Of a DNA stretch of 18,302 nucleotides, positions 9,901 through 16,800 are shown in pieces. Position 1 is the first letter of the stretch, and every line of letters begins with the position of its first letter. The position numbers and the translations under genes are program-made. Where the stretch lies: the NCBI GenBank assembly GCA_003561145.1, contig PWXL01000223.1:1-18302 (forward strand), written 5' to 3'. The DNA is from Candidatus Atribacteria bacterium. GTDB taxonomy: Bacteria > Atribacterota > Atribacteria > Atribacterales > Atribacteraceae. The notes below the pieces were generated by a model that did not search any database, was not told where the DNA came from, and saw nothing but the letters and a program-made list of their open reading frames with translations.

Positions 9901-12212
9901 TTTCGATAATCGTGCAAGATGCGTGAAATCAGGATAGACTCCCGACTGCTCTGAAATAATTCAGTGTCAGAAATGTCCTCTTCTTCAAATGCGTCGTAAC
10001 GTAAAAGCAGCCGAGTCGTCAGGGGGGCTTCAGTCTCTCCTACACTCCCGATTCGATGAATGAGGCCGCTTCCTCGAACATCGGTGTCGAGAATCCGATT
10101 GCGATCCTTAAGTAAGCCAGACAGAGGAGTTTGGATCTCGGCAAGATCTACGTAGCCTTGCCAGAGGTCTTCGCGGAAGGAACGTGTTCCTGGGGAACGT
10201 AACTCTCGGCCGGCGATGGTCGAGAAGGCTGTAAGGAGATAAAGAATTTGAGCCTGAAGCATTTCCAGAAGGGCGGGGTGCAATACAGTGACGGCACATG
10301 AAGGTTCGAATACGTTCCACACCCACCGATCGGACTCAAAGGATCCTCGCCGTGCAATAACGAGAAACGCTCTGAAAAGCAGTGTCGCGATTGGGCTATC
10401 GGTACAGGCGGGATTCAACAGGTAAGCATCGGTAGCCTTCTCGTAAGCTTTTCGTAAGTCGTCCCACGCATCTAGCAGCGCCGCATGAATACCGTCCGTC
10501 TTTGCCATCTGTATGAAGCGGTCATATTCGAACGCTAGCTTCTGTGTGGATGGTAACAACGGATCGCTTTGGTCAAGCTCGCTTGCCTTGAGGAGGTTGT
10601 TTATGCTATCGCTCTCGTCGTGGACACATTGGAGAAGCACCCGTCGTGTCTCCTCATCGTCCTTGGCAAGAATCAGCTCTTCATAGTACGGCACTTGGAA
10701 TACCGGCAGGCAATACCCATCGGTTTCAGATATGCCGTTGGCGGCCCACTGCACCAACTCATCCGCGACTCGGTACGTATGAATCTCTGGAAGCCGCCAA
10801 GCAAATAGCCGGGATACTGGCTCCTTCCATCCATCGCCTTCCAAAATCACCGCAAACTGGAGAAATGGTTCCGACGTACAAGCCGACTGACAGTCGACCT
10901 CCTGTCGGAACAGTTCGGATTTCACAGGGATGGTCCGCCCATCCGAGCACATGCGTGTGGTATCGATCCACTTCTCAAGGTAGCGGTCTACGCCACCGAT
11001 GAGCTTGGCGAGGTACACAATGGCCCGCTGAACGCGTTCCTTTGCCGTCTCACCTTCACTGTCGTGCTTAAAAAGACGGGCTTCAAAGCGGATTCTGCTC
11101 AGCGCCTCATGGGCAAACACACCCTGATTGTTCGCCTCTCTTTTGAAATCTCCAAGTGTGGTCCAAAGGGCGCTAAGGGCGACCTCAATCGGGCTGCCGC
11201 TCAACTTGCTAACCGTTTCCTTCTTCGGCTTTAGCTTTCTTGGTGCTATGAACCGCAAGATGCGATCGCGGATTGTCACGAAGTCGCATGCTAGCAGCTT
11301 GTTCCTAGTTTGCGTGCCCCCCGTAGCAATGTAGTGAATCAGTGCATCTACGAAAGCCTTATCCGAATCGAAACTGCCTCTCTCGGACGGATCGAAGACC
11401 TCACCCAGAGTGTTATGTTCGACGAAGGTATCAATAGTGTTGAGCGCCTTCTTTCGGTTACGATCCTCGATGAATAAGTCATAGGCAAAGAATGCGACAG
11501 CGTCGTCCAAGTATGCGCCGAAGGCACGAGGTGTCGAGAATTTGAACGAACCAAACCCTGGGAGACCAAACCAGCCAAGGCTGGAAAGCACCACTCTCTC
11601 TGCATCACGGCCGTCTTGAGCGGCGGATAGGTCGAGCTCCTGGAGAAAGGAACTGATTTGCAGCACATCGGCCAAACCGCGTTCAAGCAATGGGATTAGA
11701 ATCCAGTCGAAGTGCTGGATGGTGTCGTCTTCGTAACCGATACCGTTATCCAAAGCAGCACGAACCCACTTCCCGAAACTGCTGCCCAGCTCATACTCCC
11801 ACACAGTCTGTAGATCGCATTGGTGGAAGTCGGACATGCTGGCTGCATCAGTCACACGGTCGACACCGATCAGGAGAACGAGTACGATCTTTCCTCCCTC
11901 CGAGACAATGTTGCGGTATCCTGTAAGGTTTTCTCGGTCGTCGCACCACCCCTTCTCGGCTAATTCACGATAGAGGTCACGTGTCTCGGGGTTACCAGAA
12001 TTTCTCCAGTCCTTCGCAAGAGGGGCCGCCACCTTTATTGTTGGTGACATAGGTTCCGGACGTTTGGCACAGTACGCAGTGAGGCCGTCCGCAACGTCTT
12101 TAACAACCTGTGGTGGTAGGGAAGGCATCATGAATAGCATCTTGCCATTGCCCTGATGTTGCTCCACCTGATGGCGAACATAATCAAGTGCACTTTGCGC
12201 GAAGAACTTCAT
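6948..12212 (-). CDS. DptH/MAD8-like HerA-type ATPase with embedded nuclease motif
   Basis: The product has 1754 residues. The C-terminal part (about 1375-1745) is a HerA/FtsK/VirB4-type motor: Walker A GSSGMGKT (1409-1416), Walker B VVVFDEVQNL (1626-1635) and a LATQ sensor motif (1659-1662). Before it, about 1135-1195 looks like a PD-(D/E)XK nuclease core: RPDLLWLT with Asp1140, then LRLIECKLAR with Glu1162 and Lys1164, and a following helix with Gln1179. A low-complexity acidic linker (about 1322-1352) separates the two. The first 1100 residues match nothing I can name. Size and architecture fit DptH (DndH) of phosphorothioation-linked restriction and, as I recall, MAD8 of the methylation-associated defence system. 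The likely role is DNA translocation coupled to cleavage of unmodified DNA. The start is ATG at 12210-12212, with GAGGAGG seven bases upstream. It shares an ATGA overlap with the preceding gene and an eight-base overlap with the next. Confidence is high for the ATPase, moderate for the family and the nuclease. Confidence 0.8.
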   Translation of the reverse strand: MKFFAQSALDYVRHQVEQHQGNGKMLFMMPSLPPQVVKDVADGLTAYCAKRPEPMSPTIKVAAPLAKDWRNSGNPETRDLYRELAEKGWCDDRENLTGYRNIVSEGGKIVLVLLIGVDRVTDAASMSDFHQCDLQTVWEYELGSSFGKWVRAALDNGIGYEDDTIQHFDWILIPLLERGLADVLQISSFLQELDLSAAQDGRDAERVVLSSLGWFGLPGFGSFKFSTPRAFGAYLDDAVAFFAYDLFIEDRNRKKALNTIDTFVEHNTLGEVFDPSERGSFDSDKAFVDALIHYIATGGTQTRNKLLACDFVTIRDRILRFIAPRKLKPKKETVSKLSGSPIEVALSALWTTLGDFKREANNQGVFAHEALSRIRFEARLFKHDSEGETAKERVQRAIVYLAKLIGGVDRYLEKWIDTTRMCSDGRTIPVKSELFRQEVDCQSACTSEPFLQFAVILEGDGWKEPVSRLFAWRLPEIHTYRVADELVQWAANGISETDGYCLPVFQVPYYEELILAKDDEETRRVLLQCVHDESDSINNLLKASELDQSDPLLPSTQKLAFEYDRFIQMAKTDGIHAALLDAWDDLRKAYEKATDAYLLNPACTDSPIATLLFRAFLVIARRGSFESDRWVWNVFEPSCAVTVLHPALLEMLQAQILYLLTAFSTIAGRELRSPGTRSFREDLWQGYVDLAEIQTPLSGLLKDRNRILDTDVRGSGLIHRIGSVGETEAPLTTRLLLRYDAFEEEDISDTELFQSSRESILISRILHDYRKLHPHAEDGLGIAIYQNQDIQPIIAAVDEYLVDVCRGRSDGSKPYAISVTVFTESSDDSSAARWIAQWKERWEAAETQGSLSHYRRAQLSVAHRIVSSEKQYRQYVELITKSLDVDVVILNGFIRAGSQGNDFEIVEPYDITTRTLNFPILEKAFCSFRDPGRRLQRARVLSNRQFRVTTCHAEIMARLKSRETPQKTQHVVLGYGDYGPWQSVVDALHQRAEWVVCIDPNVDERLIAEKAQDTQETREIIGFGSGVGTHGEANYTISTEQFRLSDVLHKITASIGEVYRGWTPATFRAVAESVLAESTRLSGLSLVRATGIGQYVRDFMAYSLTRKLLMPGNDVLCDQVVSLDAFRHWFDSAETDTRPDLLWLTAVIGDSGRLHLDLRLIECKLARMTDSHLDKAREQLESGLRHLVSVFMPRSDKMRVEDERPDQRYWWLQLHRLISSKSEIMGRDQGRVLSALERLAEGEFNIEWRATALTFWTDQNAPGISQTDIWPHSVEGQEIGIGVVSCGTEFVRSLCEDGLRFTIPWTESCASFEASGLPFGEIGQTKESSTDTDEQENDLNGEKPPEEASTGPGPIHRVAPEPKDLLASESIKDKTPARVLLGQTISGSRKVFWEFGHGELNNRHILIFGSSGMGKTYTIQCLLFELGRNGQNSLIVDYTNGFFDNQLEEEFKRQLQPVQHVVRKEPLAINPFRQQAESIGSELLPESASSTAQRVSGVFSEVYNFGDQQKSALYQAVKTGIEQCGTAGMTLADLIPCLEELVEQKGTVGQSAASVVSKLRPFIDQNPFGEEDLESWERLFTDHLHRCHIVQLAGFMKDAARLITEFSLIDLYWFYRSRGTQYRPRVVVFDEVQNLDHREESPLAQLLREGRKFGFSLILATQIMSNLDKDEKDRLFNAAHKLFFRPADTEMRTYAEIAAATTSEKADIWIRRLAALKKGECYSLGPSLNESTSILEIKAFRIRITSLAERTRYA

Positions 12213-13852
12213 GAAGATGCCTCCTCGCTATCAAATGGGTTCTTAACCAGAGAGCATGAATCGGAAAGGCGAATCAGCACACCGGAGGCATTCAGCATCT
12301 TAATCAACCACTCATCTGCCTTGCCTCCCAAGGTCGTAAGCCGAGACGTGCCTGACCACTCACATGATGAAGCGAGATCTGTATCATCAACAGCTATCCC
12401 GTAATGCGCTAGAAGCAGTTTCTTGAACGTATCGTAAGTGACCCGCTCTCCCGGGCGCAGCACAGACAATAAAAGAAAGCGAAGGATTTTCTCGTTGACC
12501 ACAAAGCGCGCTCCGGCGCCCCGTTTGGGAACAATAAGGCCAATCCTCTTGGCAATCGTCAGAAAGAGTTTGTAGCCGTAGCGCTTGTCCATATCGTCGG
12601 TTAAGCGTTTGAGATCTCTGTCTGTGAGGTACGCTAGACCGATATGCAAATCGGGATGCCTTACGGCGTCGTGAATTAGCCGTTGGACGGCATTGACGTT
12701 TCGTCGTGAAATCTGCTTGATCACCGCCTGATCACCGGCCGGATCTGAGAAGGCCCACACATATTTCAGGGGCCCTATATCGCCCTCAGCCCGGACTGTG
12801 GGTGACACATAGCGCGCACTTTGTGCACAGAGATTCCTAAGCACTTGCATGGCACAGGCGATCTCAAGCATCTCTAGACGTTCGATGGGGTCGATGACCG
12901 CTTCGCACAATCGTAGAAGCTCCACCGCAAAGAGCAGTCCTTCAGGCCAGCTTTCTTCGGGACACCAACCGCACGAAGCAAAGCGCGGCTTGTTTGTGCC
13001 GGACTGGATGTCCGTCTTCTTGGCCGTTTCAGAATCTACTCCAGTATCCAGGAACTCCGCAAGCCTGCCGACGGTCGCAGGACATGCGTCCAACACAGAA
13101 TTGAGAGCGTGCTCAAGCGCCCCGTGTAGTTCCGCAGGTGAGGACTCTCGCTGTTCAAGGCTCAAGCCTGCTTTATCTGCCCACGCTTGGATATTCTCCT
13201 GGTCTTGACTCAAGGCGTTTAAGATTTGCAGGTAAAGGAGCGCACCACTGCGCGCAAGAAACAGCTGTTGTGTGTGGGAAAAGTAGTCTATAGCACGTTC
13301 CCAGCTATCTACGCCACTAGCTCGTGCGGCAGTCTCTCGCCATATGCTCTCGTCGGCTATGACCTCTCTAACGATCGGAAGAAAGCTCGCGGCACACCAC
13401 GTACGCTGACCACCGACATTCTGAAAGCCGAGAAAGAGGTTCTCCAACGTTTTCAGTATCTCGTCTGCGCTAAGAGCACCTTGGCTGAGGTGTTTTGGTG
13501 AACCTATATCACGGATTAGATCACGATAATGCTGCCTGTGGGTCGCGTGACGAGTGTCGAGCTTGGAGGCGCCGAGAAAGGCAAACAGCTTCAGGTTAAG
13601 CCGCGCTTTGGGGGCGTACTCTAGACCGCGCCCAGATTGCCATGAACGCAGAAGAGCCATGTCTGGAAAGATCGCTGACAAGGACTGCTCTTCTATGCCA
13701 ATCCGCTTTTGAGAAGAGGCAACCAGAAGAAACTCAAGAAGCAATTCCGGAACGGTTTGATCAACGAAAAGACGGCGACCGAACAAGCGAATTGCCGGAT
13801 TCCGATCATGACTATCCGTCCTAAGTCCTATCGGGGGGAACTGGTTAGGCAT
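12209..13852 (-). CDS. Putative defence protein in the DptG/MAD7 position
   Basis: The product has 547 residues, mostly alpha-helical by appearance, with no P-loop, kinase or clear nuclease motif, no signal peptide and no membrane segment. A CGWC pair (Cys294, Cys297) could bind a metal; other cysteines (316, 333, 342) follow but are not clearly spaced as ligands. The region from about 420 to 495 could hold a winged-helix-like fold (inferred). I do not recognise the family by sequence. The assignment rests on position: it lies between a DptF-like fusion and a DptH-like ATPase, where DptG lies in DndFGH clusters and where I recall MAD7 lying between the MADS kinase and MAD8. A structural or adaptor role in that complex is therefore likely. 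The start is ATG at 13850-13852, with GGAGGT five bases upstream, overlapping the previous gene by eight bases. Its TGA stop overlaps the next ATG (ATGA). Function remains open. Confidence 0.65.
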   Translation of the reverse strand: MPNQFPPIGLRTDSHDRNPAIRLFGRRLFVDQTVPELLLEFLLVASSQKRIGIEEQSLSAIFPDMALLRSWQSGRGLEYAPKARLNLKLFAFLGASKLDTRHATHRQHYRDLIRDIGSPKHLSQGALSADEILKTLENLFLGFQNVGGQRTWCAASFLPIVREVIADESIWRETAARASGVDSWERAIDYFSHTQQLFLARSGALLYLQILNALSQDQENIQAWADKAGLSLEQRESSPAELHGALEHALNSVLDACPATVGRLAEFLDTGVDSETAKKTDIQSGTNKPRFASCGWCPEESWPEGLLFAVELLRLCEAVIDPIERLEMLEIACAMQVLRNLCAQSARYVSPTVRAEGDIGPLKYVWAFSDPAGDQAVIKQISRRNVNAVQRLIHDAVRHPDLHIGLAYLTDRDLKRLTDDMDKRYGYKLFLTIAKRIGLIVPKRGAGARFVVNEKILRFLLLSVLRPGERVTYDTFKKLLLAHYGIAVDDTDLASSCEWSGTSRLTTLGGKADEWLIKMLNASGVLIRLSDSCSLVKNPFDSEEASS

Positions 13853-16800
13853 CAGTTACCTCCAGTCTACCTCCGTGAACTGCAAAGATCTGCCGGCGAA
13901 ACGTGTGATTGGTGCGCAGACGTACGAGCATAATGTCATCTGTTCTTCGTCCGCTTGCATGACGGATCAGTTGCCCCTTGAAACGCTCGAGACGGTGGAC
14001 ATACGAAGCTTGCAGGGCCTTTCCAATCTCTCCTCGATTGCGGAGCATCACATAATCGAGGAAGGGCAGAGAGAGAGATAAATTCAACCTACCGCTAGAT
14101 AGAAGACCTTCAAGGAAAAGCTCGCGCCGAACACCACCTGCCGGATTGATATTGGCTCGCAACACAATGCGAAACTCGTCTTCCGGATAGCGTGCTAGCA
14201 CGACCTGAGCGCTCTGTCTCACATCATGCGAGTGTCTGTTCAAAGTCACGAAGAGATGACGGTCCGATGATACCCCCTCTGGCAGACGAACTCCAGTGAA
14301 GTGCTCTTGAAGCACATGAATGATTCGCCTGTGAAGTGAGTTCGATTCCTGGAGGCTCAAAGTGTTGCCGTCTTGCTCCTGCCACCGAACGAAATCGAGC
14401 AGCATGTTGGACCTGAGGAACGCTCGAAGAAACCCATGTTCAATGTCTGTTGCAAAATCGTGCAGAAAGAAGGCCGCTCTGCGAACTTGGCTACGGGCAT
14501 CTGCACCGCTGACTTCGTCGTCGAAAATGAGACCGGCGCCATAACGACGCAACGTCTCGAAGTCGTCCGGTGCTTGCTTTGAATTCAATTCAAAAGAGTT
14601 TCCACGGCTTTGGAGCCAGAGATGACGTTCCCAGGTAGGGCAGAGCTGGGAACCGAACGCTTGGTCGCGTACAACCTTGACGCCCCGCAACTGTGCGGCA
14701 AGGGGATCGGGGATAGCGCCATTATCTCCGAAGAAACGGTTGAAGAACATGAACTCAGACATCAATGGCGGCTTGGCCCGCTGGGCCATCTTAAAGATGT
14801 TAGCGCATTCGAGGCCGGAGGTAATCATGTAGGCCATATGTGCACACAACTGGCGAAGAGTTAATCGGGTTCCATACTCATAGATACGGCGATAGGCAAG
14901 GAATAACCGGTCACGGACGAGAGGCAGGTTTGCCTGCATCAGGCTGACGTTGCGGAAGATCGGGCATTTCTCCTTGCACGTAGCCGACTGACAGAGCGAC
15001 CAGGGTTCCAGGGCCAACATCCGTTCGAATATCTCCCGCGCAATGGGTAAATTATCCATCATCGCTACGTTCACCAAAACGAACTTTGACCCATGCAAGG
15101 GTACCGTGGTAGGCTCGATGGCGTTCATTGCGCCGAGCAGGTCACTCTCCACACCAACCCAATTGCCACCTTTCGCTTTCTCTTGCGCCTTGAATGTGTC
15201 CAATAATGTGCCGGTGTTGGAGATCAGAAGGAACCTGGGCCCACCAACCTCCAGCATTTCAAGCATCAAGTCTGTTCGCTCGGCCGGTGACCACTCGCTG
15301 AAGTCCTTTACGAAACTCACGGCGTCGACATTCTCACGGCGTCGCAAGGAATGAGCGAGAGGCTTGTCGGATGCTAGCCCCGACAGTCGTTTGAATATAT
15401 CGATTGCAATCGTCGATTTGCCGTCTCCCGCGTGCCCCGTAAGCACTACGTGGCTCTTCTCATCTCCCCTGAGTATCCCCTGAATGACCTCTGTAACAGG
15501 ATGAGGGACAAAGATATGGCTGAAGAACGGGCTGCATGCCTGAGATTCGGCGAGGGCGTTTTCGGTTGTCGCTCTACGGCTATGCAGGGAGTTGAGGTAA
15601 AGAACAAATGGGTTGGGATCTGCCTTGGCAGGCGTGGGCACCAAGGTTATGCGTTCAGGCTGCTTCGGCGCGTGTTCTGACGTAGCAACTGCCTCCTCAG
15701 AAGCTTCAATGGTCTCGACGGGCTCTTCAACAGGTTCAGGTGATGTTGCCGCTGCCTGCAATGCTGCCCGCATCTCCTGAGCAGATACGTATCTGTTTGA
15801 AGCTTCTGAAGAACAACCCTTTAGGAGCCATTTGAGCAGCGGAGACGGTACGTCGCCATTCTCCTCGAAGCCCTCAACGGGCCTGCACCCCCGGAGCCAT
15901 TCGTGAAGGCTTATCGACAAAGCGTACAAATCTCCGTCGGCGCTGTACTTTCGGTCCTTGCCCAGCCGAAGATCCGGAGCCACGTACCCCTCGGTACCCA
16001 CATAAGTACCCACATGCGGTTCGGAAGCAGCGCCGAAGTCAATCAGCACGAGCCGCCCGGAGTTTTCTACAAGGATGTTCTCAGGTTTTATGTCATTATG
16101 AAGAATTGGGTGCGGCACACCGTCTTCATTGTTTTGGTGAAGAGACGAGATGGCATCGAGAAGCTGCTCGGCCCCCCGTTTGAAACTTTCGATATCTGGG
16201 CGAATTCCTTCATCAATTTCATCTCGCAGACTCCTATCGGAAACCCAATTAAAGGCGATATAATAGCGGCCATCTTTCCATTGGTTATAGCTGTCCACCC
16301 GGACCAAGCTAGGATGATGAGCTGAAGCGGCATAGCTCTGTTCGTCTATAACCCGCATCAGTATCACATCGCGATTGAAGACTTTCAAAGCCATATTTTT
16401 CCCATGGACACCAGCTGCCCTATAGATCTGAGACTCAGCGCCTGAGGTCACGAAAGATTGGATGCAGTAAAGGCCACACTGAGATCCCTCAGGTAAACGC
16501 GGATTGGTTTCGGTTACAACTGGAAGTGCCAAATAATCAACACACTCATCTAACGCGTTGAGGACCTTGGAAGCATTAGAAACACGAGCGGAAGGATGCT
16601 GAAGGACCAGAGCACATACAAAATCTATTACACAATCAGAAACACCCTCGACCTGTCGAAGCTTCTGTATCTGCGCATCTGTCAGTCTCCCGTTCGAGCG
16701 TTCCATGTCGGTGGAACAGCCAAATGGACGTTGCCCGACAAGCATCTCGTAAAGAATAACACCGAGACTGAACAAGTCGGCCGTTGCTTCAGGAACGGTA

